Of a stretch of DNA of 64,000 nucleotides, positions 36,721 through 50,400 are shown piece by piece (position 1 is the stretch's first letter; each line of letters starts with the position of its first letter). The DNA is taken from NCBI GenBank assembly GCA_032718565.1, contig JAVGVS010000042.1, forward strand, positions 639,501 to 703,500, in the 5' to 3' direction. The notes beneath the pieces are model-generated. The model had not been told where the DNA came from. It did no database searches and saw nothing but the letters and a program-made list of their open reading frames with translations. Source of the stretch: Distichodus sexfasciatus (lineage: Eukaryota > Chordata > Actinopteri > Characiformes > Distichodontidae). The position numbers and the translations under genes are program-made.

Positions 36721-36838
36721 GTGGGCATGCAGTAACCCTTGAGGAAGATGCGCCAGCGGTCGTGGCTCTTCAAATGGCTGGGAATAGGCATTGGAGTCCT
36801 CTTAGTCACGACTTCCAGCTCATCTCAGGACACAGATG
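36721..36838 (+). CDS. pcdh15: pcdh15 exon with start codon and signal peptide
   Basis: The acceptor is a pyrimidine tract ending TTCTTTTTGTAG at 36720; the donor is ATG|GTGAGT after 36838. The first 27 nt are 5'UTR. ATG at 36748 starts 30 codons plus one base. The peptide has a basic N-terminus (MRQR), a hydrophobic core (residues about 6-21, LFKWLGIGIGVLLVTT) and a small-residue run SSSS before Gln27. Cleavage just before that Gln would give the same mature first residue (Gln) as mammalian PCDH15. An in-frame TAA at 36733 blocks any upstream extension. In mammals the equivalent exon is the second exon, after a non-coding one, which fits the acceptor seen here. Confidence 0.9.
36727..36735 (+). 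promoter_or_regulatory. Two-codon uORF (ATG CAG TAA) just before the pcdh15 start
   Basis: The exon leader contains ATG at 36727 followed by one codon and a TAA. It is in frame with the main ATG, which lies 12 bases after the stop. The ATG has a G at -3 (GGC ATG C), so its context is moderately good. Such minimal uORFs can lower translation of the main frame; whether this one is conserved or used is not known. Confidence 0.5.
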
Positions 36839-39800
36839 GTGAGTCTTTCTCTGTACATTTACATTTAAAGCATTCAGCAGACACTCTTAGCCAGAGTGAC
36901 TCTTATTTCCATTTTCTAGCAACTTAAGGGCTATGGGTCTTGCTCAGTGGCAATCCAGGCGGTCACAAAGCTGTTTTTTTAATTAACACAATTATATACG
37001 GTATATATAACATCTGTTGCTCGAGGTTGCATTGCTGAATAGTGCTGTGATGGGTTCTGAATTTTAATGCATTTTCAGGCCTAAAGTATGCATCTTTAGT
37101 TGGAATCAGGAATTGTTGTGAAGCAATGTTACATTTACCTCATGGTTTAGTACTGTTTCACGCATCAATATATTTAAGCAAAACTACAACTTTATTTGTA
37201 AGCAAACGTCACATGTGAACAAAATGTGCTCTTTCGACAAAAATCTTTAAAAACACAATAAAATAAACAGGCAACTACTAGATTTATTCAGTTTTCATGT
37301 TCATCTTTTACAATGGCACACTTAAAACTTTCAATTTAATTATATGCCAGTGTTACTTCTGGAGAACGTTACTTCTATTCAGTTGCATTTGAGTCATCAA
37401 AGATGCTTCAGACTTCAGATGCTCTTATGATGGCAAGCATTTTTGTGTTGAGCCACTGATCACTGCCATCCCACCACAGCACACAGTGCACCACAATGAC
37501 ATGTAACCTTTCCATTTGACCCATCCTTGTAGGAGCAGGTTGTGGTTGATGTAGGCAACCTTCAGGGATCAGTGCCTTGCTCACAGGTACTGTAGTGGTA
37601 CCTTTACCGGGTACCTGTTGCCTAAGCGGCAGTTGGTAGCATAATGGTTAGGGAGTTGATCGGTCTGTGATTGGAAGGTTGCAAGTTCAAGTCCTCACGA
37701 TCAAGGTACCTGAGCTTATATACAATTGCCTATTCAGATTTCAGTGTGGCACTGTACATCGCCATTGCACCATATTAATACACGACTCATTTTAATGTCT
37801 CCTAACAGTTTGTTGTACACAACTCATCATGTATAACAATTTTGTCTGCCCTTTTGTTTGCTGGACAACTCAAATGAACCGCTAGACAGTTTGACTGAAA
37901 CTGATCCAACCTCCTTTAGATGGACTTGGATTGATTGTTTCAAGGCTGACTCAAGTTTGACTGCTGTGTTTGCATGTCTAAACAAACTAAAGTCTAAGTG
38001 TTTCAGTGTTTGAAATAAAGGCTCCAAATAAACTGTGAAAATGCAGTTTTCGCATACCTATTAACACCTCAGCCACTTGCATATTGAGTGCTATTCGATA
38101 ATAATTTAATTAAAAGCCTTCAGAAATCAGGCTTATGGATCTGAAATTTAGGGGAAGTCAAGGGCGCAAAAGTCTTTACGTCTGACCTTCTACACTTAAT
38201 GAAGATGAATATTCCTGGGAGGCATTGAGGTATTGATTTTGCATTGTCTTTAAGGAGTGTTTTAAAAGAACAGATGTGTTTGAAACTCCATCATTTATCA
38301 GCTGTAACCAAGGTTTGTGGCCACACTGATCTGCTATGACCTTAAAATTAAAAGGTATAATGCCTCTAGTCACCGCCACCTACTTCATCAAAGGCCAACA
38401 AGCAAGAATTCTGGTGATTGTTCTCTTTCTCCTTTCATCTTGAAGACATCGCAAAGATTCCTCCGCTCAAGGTGAATCTTTACAGAATATATGAAAAGAT
38501 GGTAAAGAACCCTGTGGCCAAGCCTAATATTAATGGTGCTTAAAAGGAGTAAAGAGCTCAGTTCTCTCTTATTTTCAGGAGCAGATTTTGGGTCCTCAGT
38601 AAGACGTTCCAATTTGGTCATCTCTCCTGTCTCTCTGTCTCTGTCGTAACTGCTAAAGTTCAAATTAGACCTAATTGAGGGAGCCAGATTTCGTTCTTTT
38701 GCATTTATGTAACTCTGTTGGAGGCTGATGACTTGAAAAGTGGGCCTCTGACATCCACTGGCCCCTTATTACATGGATCAAAGCTTTTACCTGAGTAATG
38801 AGGCAAATTGCGTATCTTGAAGACAATGTCCATATGCTCTATGCAGCTGAACCCTGACCAGTGATGTGGTCCCGTCTCTGGAAACACAAATGCATCAGAA
38901 CATGAATCAGGTGGGGGATCAGCCCTGACAAGTCATCGCCGCATGCTAACTAAGAACAAAGCCAAGATTCCTAGCGAGAAAAATGGAATCTCATCCATTT
39001 TTTTAATCGGCCAACACTGCTCCCCGTCTTAAGCTTTGTATTAATGATCACATTCAGGACCAGAGTGGTCTGATAACTCCAAAACAACTCTTATTGCAAA
39101 CTGTATTTGCTCTCAGAGAGCTCCGCACATGTTGGATTTGATTGGTTAGCTGTAAAGACACCGAAGGAGTGCAACACGGTTAATCCAAAGATCTCTGACA
39201 GACAACAGATGAAAGGTCAGAGATACTGGCGAACAGATATAACATGGGCTAGGTCAAGATGGTAACGAGGGGGACAGGAAGGATGTCAAACCTTTGCTAA
39301 CACGTGCTGTGGTGTGTTCACAATGAAAAATCCTCCAGCTCAAATGGTCCAGGACTTGAACCGACAATGGGGGCCACCTGCCTAACCGTTACTCTCCCAA
39401 GTGCCCCAAACCAACTGTATATGCTGCACACACACAGTATATACTCTCTCTTAACAGATGTATTACAAAAATATTACAGTTGCACAGCTGCTAAACCTGC
39501 CCCATTACTTTAGTCCCTTTTATTCGCGTTGGCTTCTGCACAGCCTGAAAGTTTTGAAATTGTGAGACTTGTCTGTTGCTTCAAGAAATACATAACGGTG
39601 TTTTTTGAATTAGGCCCATTTGCAGCACCATGTCAATAGCATTTAATTTGCTGCATTCAACATATAACTCCCTGAAAACACCTTGAACCCAGAAAACTTT
39701 CTTGATCAATATTCATTTTCTTTCTTTTACTTTTCTGCCTGCTTTAGTCGTACCTCTGCTGCTCATAGTGTCACACCAAATAAGAGCTAGCGGATCTCAA

Positions 39801-41338
39801 GGAAACTTGAAAAGAGGCATGAAAGTCACAAGCAGCAGATTGTTTTAGATGGCTCCCTATGGACACATCCATCCCATTGAGAGGCAGCGGTGGAGATCTT
39901 TGACCTTGTCTGTGATTGATACACCCCTGTGGAGAGCCTAGAATGTTCAGTTTTATGTGTTGGCTTGTCATCCCTGCATTGCAACACTCCATCTTGCCCT
40001 GCATTGATCTGCCAACAGTAGTACCCACATGCTGCAGCTGAGGCATCAATTATTAGATTAATGACTGGATTATGAAGTATGTGGCTGGTATTCCATGAGC
40101 TCTGAGGGCATCTGAACCAGGCATTAGAAATGGATTAGCCAACAACAACAGAAGCAGGATTCAACTGTGCACAGAAATGTTGACAGAACAGTAATATTTA
40201 ACTTTACAAATTGCCCTACCTATACGCCCTGAACTAGAGATGCATTGATCCTGATGTTGGACTTTAACAAGGTTAAGTGACCCAGATAGCTATTTTGTCG
40301 TTGATATTTTGACTTTAAATAGTTTGATTTATATCTGACTGAAAAGAGTGTGAAAAGAATGCGCTGGTCACTGGAAAGCATTTTGAAATCTGTTTTTTTT
40401 GAAGCATATGTTTTAGACCCTTTGAGCGCTTTCCGCTTAAGTTCGGTTTGTTTGTCCATGTGTGAATACAGCAATCAAACTCTGCACTAAAACAGTCAAT
40501 GTGAGACCATCTGGAGGAGGTAAGTCTTGGGCCAATTCTAATCGACCCTTAAAGCATTTCTTCTCTAGCAAGAATGAGATCTACTCCAGCGGACCAAAGG
40601 ACGAATAAAAGAGGCTGTTCATGATGGGTTTTTAGTGTTTGTATTGTAGAAAACAGATTGTTGTAGCATGGAGACGTCAAAATGAGTCTTGCTACAAATT
40701 CCAAGCCTTATTGAAATCTGCCAAGACTGCAGTACAGCAGCTCCCAAATGGAAACGAAGAAGAAGAAAAAGCATCTGTTCTACTAGCATAAATAATGAAA
40801 CAAATATATTCCCCAGAAATCTGTGGCTCAACACATAACTATTGGCAGTCCTAAGTGTATGTCTTCTACTGAAGTGTCTGACAGTGTCTTTGACTAATCA
40901 GGCAACGGAATGCTGTTCTCCAGAAGTAGCTCAAACATCTTTTTAAACAGAATGTTTCGTGCATGCAGTTATCAATGCTGTTAACATCTTAAATGAACAT
41001 TTACAACAATCGTCTGATGCTCTCATGCAGAATGACTTAGATCAATGGTTTGTTGGGCCACAAACACTTATTGAAACCTGAAATTGAATCTTGGAGTACA
41101 CTCAACACTAAGGGCCCATTTCCCAGTCGAGGATTAAGCCTAGTCCTAGACTAGCTTTTGAGTTTGAATGGTGAAACTCCACTGGTACTACAATTTAGTC
41201 CAAGACTAGGCTTAATCCATGAGCAAGAAACCAGCCTTAAGAGTCTAATCCCTGATTAATCAAAGTATTTCTACATTAGGTCTATAAATGCCCTATTGTT
41301 TAGTCGTTGCTAAAACCTCTGGAAATGACCCTTACCTG

Positions 41339-41406
<68 letters not shown>

Positions 41407-44400
41407 ATAACACATTTTATTTATAGGTGCCTTTCAGGACACTCAAGGTCACCTTACACAGAATAAGATCATGGATACAGTAAATGCAGACATATAAAAA
41501 AAAAAAGCAATAAAATACTAGGATATAAAACAATGCTGTCAAAATCATGTAAGATATGCACATCTGAACAAATGAGTCTTTAAATGTGATTTAAAAATGG
41601 GAAAGTTACTGATAGTACGGATGTGTTCACAAAGGGAATTCCAGAGACGGGGGGGCAACAGGACTAAATGCTCTGGCACTCATAACTATAACTATAGTAG
41701 TAGTTAAACAAGTAGGGGGGGGGCACAAGAAAACCAGACTCTGAGGATCTGAGGGTGTATACATGGAAGAGATCTGAAAGACAAGGAGGAGCAAGATCAT
41801 GGAGAGCTTTAAAAGTGAGAAGAAGTAATCTTGAAGTCAATACGGAATTTAACAGGGAGCCAGTGGAGCTGTTGAAGAATAGGAGTTATGTGTTCAATAC
41901 GGGGTGTCTGAGATATAATACGAGCAGCTGAGTTCTGAAACAGTTGGAGTCTATTGAAGAGCTTGCATCGGAGACCAGATAAAAGAGAGCTACAGTAATC
42001 AAGACGGGAGGTGACCACTGCATGAACAAGAATGGCAGTACTTTCTTGAGTAAGGGATGAGCAGAGACGAGCAATATTGCAAAGATGAAAGTATGAGGAA
42101 CGAATAACGTTATTTATATGAGGCTCAAATGGATAGAGTGCTGTGTAGGATAAGCCCCAGATTCCTAACCTGAGGAGAGGGGACAAGAGGTGAAGCACCA
42201 ATAATAATGTTGCATTTGTTACACTTAGAGAGAGTGGACTTAGAACCTGTGAGGAGGACCTCAGTCTTATCACAAGGTTGAGAAAATTTAAGGAGAACCA
42301 TAGTTTTATATCATGTAGGCAATCTAAGGCAGGAGGGTGGAAGGACAGAATTCGGCTTTGTGGACATATAAAGTTGTGTGTCATCTGCATAACAATGAAA
42401 ATGTACACCAAATTTCCTAAAAATGTCACCAAGTGGGAGAAGATAGATTATAAAAAGAAGGGGACCTAACACAGAGCCTTGGGGAACGCCACTAGTAACA
42501 GGACACGACCGTGAGCAATCATTTTTGAGTTCGACAAACTGAGTGCGACTGGTAAAATATGAGGTGAACCAGGCATTAGGAATGCCAGTAATGCCCATGG
42601 TTTTAGACGGTTGAGGAGAACATTGTGTGAAACCGTATCAAAAGCCGCACTCAAATCAAGTAAGACCAGGGTTGTTAAAAGCCCGGAATCAGCAGACATT
42701 AGTAGATCATTCATGACTTTTACTAAGGCTGAAGAAAGAGAGGGCATACAGGCTTTTACCAGTTGAGTGGGCAAGGGATCAAGTTTACAGGTAGAAGGTT
42801 CAGAGTTATGAATACGTATAGAAATATAAGCTTCGGAAGGTTCAAAAATAGAAAGAGTGAAAAGTGGAGTAGTAGTATTAATTGATGGGTGTACATATTG
42901 TTTGTTAAAGAAGGGAGTTACAGATGAATACTGTTAATGTTGTCATTAAAAAAGGTCATAAATTCATTACAAAGTGTAGTAAGTAAAGGTGAGGAGGAAG
43001 TGTATAGTGAGGTTTTGAAAGACTATTCACAGTAGTAAACAGTGCTCTAGTCCTGTTATCACTGGACTTTGTTTGTTTGTTTGTTTGTTTGTTTGGAATA
43101 AAAGGCTGATTTGGCTGCAGCAAGAGCATCCTTATATGAATGGACATATGTTCTATACATTTCTTTATGCACAGTAAGTCCGGTTTCCCTATAAAGGCGT
43201 TCCAGGCAGCGACCAGCTGATTTAAGCTGTCGTAGCTCAGGGGTAAACCAAGGTGCAGAATCACTAAAAGAGTTTTCATAGGTGCAAAAATGTCCAATAA
43301 GCTGTGTATTCCGTCAATGTAATGTGAGACTAGTTCCTCAGAGGTAGACAAACCTTGGCAGGCTATCAATTGCAGCAGCCAGTGAGGAAAGATTTATGTT
43401 TTTTATATTACAGAATGACATGGAGCGTTGTTGGTTAAATTTGGTTAAAGATATATTTAAATTAAAAGAGATAGGTAGATAGGTAGATCAGTTGCAGTAC
43501 AGTCATATGGTGTATTCACAGAGCAGCAGACAAGGTCGAGAGTGTGGCCCTTCGAATGAGTTGGGAAATTTACAAATTGTTGCAGATCAAAACTGTCCAA
43601 GCAAGACAAAATCCTTTATAAAAGTATTACTAGTATTGTCCACATTAATATTAAAATCACCCAATAAAATAACAGTAGGGTATTGGGCACACAGTAAAGC
43701 TAAGAAAGAAGACCGTTCAATTTAATAAGATGTTATTAGTTTTTGGTGGACGATAAATAAGCGCAAGAATTGTTGGTGTTAAACCATTGATTTGAAGCAC
43801 AACAGATTCAAATGAAGCACATGTGGCCAGTGTCACCGGAGTCACTTCATATCCGGCATTGTGAAATATTGCGAGACCTCCTCCTCTCCCCGAGGAGCGT
43901 GGCTGCGAGATGTAAACAAATCCAGGTGGACATGTCTGATTTAATTGAAAAAAGTCATCGGGTTGCTGCCAAGTTTCCACCAAGCATAAAAAGTCAAACT
44001 CACAATCCTCCAAATGATTGTAAATTAGAGAACTGTTGTTGGAAAGAGAATGGATGTTAAATAGACCAAATGCAAGTTTGTTCTTGCTGGACATAGTGGT
44101 AGTCGACCTGGCTAGGTTAGCTAGGACCAGTGATGGGAATAACGGCGTTAAAATAACGGCATTACTTAAAAAAAAAGAAGTAATTTTTCAGTAACGGGTA
44201 ATCTACCCAATTACTGTTTCCATTGTTACAACGCCGTTACCGTTATTGACAATAACATGCGGCGCATTACTGTTGCTAAGCTGTATTCATCCAACCGAGC
44301 TCTCAGCTACAGGAGCAGCAAAGCTTTTTTTCTTTTCTTTGGTGAGGGGCAAGACAACCGCATAAGGGATGATGATTGGCTAAGGTAGAGTAAAATATTT

Positions 44401-47400
44401 AAAAAACATATATTGTATTTTATCATTCTACTATTATATACATAGTAATGACCAATGATATGATATATTAAATTTGATAGGTGTCTTGTCTCACATTGTC
44501 CCACAGCGAAGTTAGAATAGTGTAGATTTGTGTTAACCTAACGCAGGTAGGCTATCCGTGTGGCTGTGAATGCAGCGTAGGATAGCGTAAATACAAACGT
44601 AGCCGCGACTGCACCAAGCGTCTGTGAGTGCTACGTTGATAGTCAACTTCAAAGACAGATTTCTCCGTTTCTCACTTGGCGTGACAGGAGAAACCCGACT
44701 CCTTTGAATGTTGATATCAGTCATATGTCGTCCGATTCATTTGATATAGGCATCATTTTGAAGCTTGATTTATGCCCTTTCATGAAATCATAATAACTCA
44801 ATTTTTAAAAATTTGCAACAAGCGACTGGTTTTGCCGTGCAGAGTCACATTTCATTTATATTTAGACTTTTATATATTTCATTAATTACACATTTAATAG
44901 TCAGTGTTATTACAAATAATCGAACATACAGCAAAATTTCCATCAAAGGGGGGAGGGGGATGCACATTTTTGACATATTTTAACATTTTTAAAAAATGTA
45001 ATGCAGAAGTTACTTTCTCTGGTAACTAATTACTTTTATAATGCTGTAACTCAGTTACTTTTTGGAAGAAGTAACTACTGACTATAACTAATTACTTTTT
45101 TTAAGTAATGTGCCCAACACTGGCTAGGACACTGTGATTAACGGTCCGTTGAGGCTTTTTAGTGGATCGGGGATTAGAGGTCCAGAATGAGCATATAGAG
45201 TAAGTGTCGTCATACTTGAACGTCCGACGCGACCCTCTGTGAATGTATCTGGGACGAGACAGACGAGCGATGTCCTGGTGGAGGTACAGCGATGCAAGGG
45301 CTTGAGTAGCATGGGGCCAAAGCTGGAAAAGTTCAGTTGCTGTGTACTGAAGAGTCGATGTTGCTGAACGCAGCAGTGGAGACAGCGAAATCCAGACAAA
45401 CGTAGCCCATACTAAGAACTTTTGTATCCACATGATATGGATAGAGAAGCCAGTAAAAGTAAGTAATATTATCAAAGAGACCTGAGAGCAGCGGCCGCCA
45501 AAGTGCGCTAGCGTTCACTCGTGGGGAGTGGCCAATTAATGCCCAAGGCTTTTAAATATAGTCTTAATATACTCCTGGGTCTTGCACGACACTGTAATCC
45601 TTATGCTGGCAAAGGTTAGTGCAAAATGTATGCTTTTGAGGGATTCGTGCTGCTCTGCCTCAGTTTTCTGGGAATTTTCGTCTTAATATTAAGAAAAAAT
45701 GAAGCAACAATCACTTATTCAGATGAAGTTGGGTCCCTCAGTCCCTCAGGCAGCCAGACAGACTTGTGGAGGAAAATCGAGGCGGAATTTGTGTTTGAGC
45801 TTCTAAAGCAAGCAGTCCTTAACAACAATTCAATAATGACTCTCAGAGGAGAAGTAAAGTCGATGTCAGGATATAGGGCTGAACAGAGATTGGGACATGT
45901 GTTTGCTTATTGATGAGTATTGATTTCTTCACTGATTATCTCCACTGGCTCTTATTCACACGCTCAGCGTGTACCTGCGGAGGGGAAAACGTACATATAC
46001 TTTTCATTTTAATTTTAACTCCAGCCCTACTTCACGAAGAGTGTCATTGCTTCTAAAATTATTTGAGTATTAAAAAGGAAAAGTAAATCCCCAATGTCAT
46101 GTGGACATATCATCTCCAGTCCTTTCTTCACAGCACATCCTATGTTGTTGGTCTGTGTGGATACATTAAGCTTCCTAATTTAAACAGCACAAAACATATA
46201 AGATGCATGCACACCTTCAGAGGTATCATATTGATCTGTAATCTGGAATGGTTGTTTTAAGCGTGATATTCGGGATTTCACAGCTGCACTGACAGACTTG
46301 AGTTTTAAAGTATTTAAATTAACAAATGGCACAGGAGCCAGCTAAAACAATGGCATAAAAAGCCAAACAGATATGAAACAAATGTAAAGTTTGATTGAAA
46401 CACATTGCATTTGCATTGCAAATAATGTAATGTATGTGTTTTTACACATTTACTGATGTTTTTGTGCGGAGAATAACAGAGCAAGTTTCTTCAGACTTTA
46501 GTCCTCCGCTTCCATCTCCAATTAATATCTCTGGAATCGCATGGATATTCACATCTTTCTCTGCATGCTCACTTTCTTCCACTTTCGCTACAAGCCGCGC
46601 ATGCTCTAGGAGAGTGTTCTGGATGGTCGGATGAGTGAGCTGTCCGCTTTGGGAGGGCAGAGAGGCAAAACGCGAAAGTGACGTACGTGCTGTCTGTTCA
46701 ACAGTAACGTGAGGATTTGTACGATATAGTCATTTACTAATGCACACGTGGAACAAGCCGAGATATATCGAGTATATTCAATATATCCCCCATCCCATCT
46801 CTTCAATGATTTTTTAGCACCTACATCAAAAATGAAATCTAGAGCAGTGAAAGTAAAAAGCTGAGTTGATGAGTGAATACTCTAGTTAAAGTACAACCGT
46901 CTAAGACAATTAAAGTAAAAGTGCATATTCTGTACTACTGTGCAAACCAAAAGAATAATCTCATGAGAGATCTACATTGTACTCATTGCATTCACGCTCG
47001 TAAGTTGACAGTTTTCTTTGTGCTTGTTTGTCACAAAAGTGCTGACATTGTTTATGGATATCTATGTTCTACATTATTTTAAGTACTTTACATCACACAT
47101 AATCAAGCTGTTTATGTAGCATGAATTGGGCTGTTGGCAGCATAACAGTTAGGGCCTGTGATCGAAAGGTAGCCAGTTTGAATCCCGGACCGGTAAAGGT
47201 AGCACTAAGGTACTCATGAGCAAGGTACCATCCCCAAGCTCTGCTCTCCAGGCGCTGTCCAAAGCTGCCCACTGCTCCTTCATAGATGGCTCAAATGCAG
47301 AGGTCACATTTGGCTGTGGTGCACTGTGTGCTGTGCTGTGTTCACAATGAGAAACATGTTCATCACTTTCACCTAAAAGCTTGCCACATGGTAACAAGAA

Positions 47401-50400
47401 GTGTACAAAATGTACAAAGGTAGAGGTTCGAAACAGTTGATACTACTGTAGCTTATTAAGACCAATTTCTATAACTGGAAAATAAAAAAGATCTAATAAA
47501 CATCCAGTATTTTTCACTCAGAATATCAAAATCTCTAAAAGATATTTAGATTACTGTCTCATTTTATGTCATTGTTGTGGTTGTTATTTATAGCATTTAG
47601 CAGACACTCTTATCCAAATAGACTTGTGTTTCCTAATTACAGGGACAGTCTTCCTAGAGCAATTTAAGAATAAGGGACAAAGCAGGTTTTGTTTGACTCT
47701 ATTGAATGTAGAATGTACAACTAGTAGAGTACTAAATGTACTTCAAAAGCAATTAATGAATCTTATTTTACTCCACGACTGTTCACTCACAGCAGTCAAA
47801 CCAAATGTACTGTATGTCCAATCACAATTCCAATCTGGTTTAGATCATTCTTTCTCGGAACTTTCACAGCCATTCGTTATGTTGCATGGTCTAGTAGGAT
47901 GGCAGGACCTCACCGTCATAAATATTTGATAAGAGAGCTTACTGCCTGTTTGGATTCTCTCTGCAACCATGCTAGTCAACAACGGCCCAGTTGCTAAGAG
48001 CCAGTCCAGATCGAGTTTAGTCTATTCAATATCATGTAACATGACATGCGTGCTGCTAATCTCTAATTCATGAGCAGCAGACCAAAGAGGGCGTTTCGGA
48101 GACTGCCGAACAAAATATTATGTCAACACGATACAGCCATCAATGCCGGCATACGATTTTTGCCCTTTTCACCCCTGACATTAGCATTTGCATGATGTTG
48201 CTACTGGTTCAACCCAGCTTCAATCAAAATCAGGATGGTGTTCCTTTCTGAGTCTTTGTTCCTCTTGAGGTTTCTTCCGGTCGCCCTAGACCTGCTTGTT
48301 AGGGGCTTAAGACACAGGGATATAAAAATAAAAGGTGTAATGATACTTTAATCTACATCAATACATCAATTCAGTGATCAGTGAAGCCATGTCATTGATC
48401 CAAAATGAAATCATCAATCAGACATCACTGAGAAAAAGTGTGGACACGTCTTGAAATTTTTATTAAGCATGATAGCACATGCTACATTGGACCATAGCTC
48501 AGAAATAAAAATGTCAAGGTATATTTTAATAGCTTTTTGTGCTTTGATATGAATGAAAAAGATTGTGTCAAATCAGCATACGATAGTATGAGATATTGAT
48601 CGCTGGCTCCTGAACTGAATCGAAATCGCATCGTAGCAGAGTTTTGTCAGTTGTGATACTGATGAACATTGAATCGGTGTTCACAGAACCAAAATTCGAG
48701 TTTTCAATTCAAGTTTCTTTATTTGTCACATACACAGTCGTATAATATCATTCTGTGATGACACTTGTGATTTACACCTCTAAGGTAAAGCTTTGTGACA
48801 ATGTCTTGTAAAAAGTGCTACACAATGAAAGTGAAATGTATTGGCTTATCAACTGATGATCCCATTAAAAGTGGACAGCTCCAAGTCCTGGTGTAAATAC
48901 ATTCAAGATTCTGGATAAGCGCAAAATCCAATTTAGCAGGGCAAGTTCTTAAGCCAAAAAGTTGATCCAGTGCATCTATTTGTATCTGGTTATTAATGCA
49001 TTAATTGTGATTAGAAACAGCTCAGTTTTTCTTTGGACTGTACATTGAATACCTGACGATTCCTTCACAGTCAAATGAATCTCATTTTTCTCCACCACTT
49101 GATGCGTTTGCTTGATGCGCCACTGCGGCAGTGGAAGCATCTACTCATGTAGGTGGCAATGGCGTCATGGCTTAAAGTTAGCGTGTTTCAACTTCTGTGT
49201 TTTCAAAGCAGAATAAAAACGACAAGGAAATTACTTGCAGGTGTCCTACTTGGGACCTGAACACGCCGTCAGCATTTTCTATACATACTTCAGTACTGTC
49301 ATTTCAGCTTAAAATGTACTTTATGTGGTAATAAGCAACAATGAACAGGTTTAACCAGGTCGAAACGCATGGTTGACAAATACTACGCCCACATCAGTGG
49401 AACCACATCCAGACGTGGACTGATTTGACCTGTGACAAGCTTTTGCAAGGTGCGAATTTAAACAAAATAATCGTTAGATACTGTGTTATACATCCCTACT
49501 CTCGCAGAATTCATGGGGCATGTTTGCCGTGATTTACATGCTGCTGTTCCCTTTCCCATAACGAGCCATTCGTTATTATGTCGGCTCCCTTGGAGTAAGA
49601 CAGAGAAGGAGAAGGAGAGCAGCCCGAAAAAGCGAAATCTTGGCCTTGGTAACGAATGCAGCCCCCCACAACCATAGATCTCCTCATGCCAGCCATGAAG
49701 GGGCATGTTAATCAAATCATTCACTCAAGGAGCAAGTCCAGTACCGAGCTGTAGTGCTGCCTCACTGCGCACCACTGTAAATTCCGAGCTCCTGCGGCGT
49801 CGGCACTATACGCATGGCATAAGAGTGAGTCTCCTCCTTTTTTTTCGCTAGTGCTAAGAGCTGTAACGTATGGAGACTCGCAGACTAAATCGCAGCAAGG
49901 GTTCTTATTAACGTGAATGTTTTGAGCCAAGATCGTAGTTGTGCAAAGACAATAGCCAGCCAACAACGCCGACACGGGCAACCCCGCACAAAAAATAAAG
50001 AATATTTATGAGTGACATTCAAAAAGGAAGCACAGGAACAGTTATAGCGAAATCAAAGTCATCCCTGGCCATGTCACTAGAGCTAGAACGTATATTGATG
50101 AAAGCACGGTTTCTTCATCTGGGTATAAGGGCAGTATGAATACTGAGCACTAGAAAACAATCCCACAAGAATTCTATACACAATATGGCTATTGCTAATA
50201 TTTATAATCATAATAACCTTCTCAAGCATTGGCTGGCTTGGAAGACACAAGATATCTATGTAACATGACTGTTACACAGCAAACATGCTGTGTAACAGTC
50301 ATGTTACAGTCTATTCGTAGCAGTCTATTCGTTACAGCCAATTGTTGGCATGTGGTCACATGATCTCCACCGATAATACTGCATTTACATTAACGGCATC

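Larger units (their letters stand above)
41339..45520 (-). mobile_element. L2-clade LINE, nearly full length, interrupted by a hAT element
   Basis: Transcribed from about 45520 down to 41339. In order it shows an N-terminal stretch (45475-45131), an AP-endonuclease start (44094-43717), a linker (43369-42956), reverse transcriptase with LLDLSAAFDTVSH and GVPQGSVLGPLLF plus the YADD active site (42774-42311), and a C-terminal stretch (to about 41800). The 3' end has the L2-type CTTGAGTGTCCTGAAAGGCA and CCTATAAATAAAATG, running into (ATT)n. Frameshifts and stops break the frame. A 995-bp hAT element splits it at 44128-45122. Without that insertion the element is about 3.2 kb, close to the normal length for L2. 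It lies antisense inside a pcdh15 intron. Confidence 0.88.

Noticed and set aside
41809..42432. 207-codon minus-strand frame as a host gene
   Set aside because: Its second half is the C-terminal block of an L2 LINE and the first half is out-of-frame reverse transcriptase sequence.
47950..48330. Possible LINE-derived segment with GTTCCTCTTGAGGTTTCTTC
   Set aside because: The motif recurs in fish genomes but I could not define the element or its borders.
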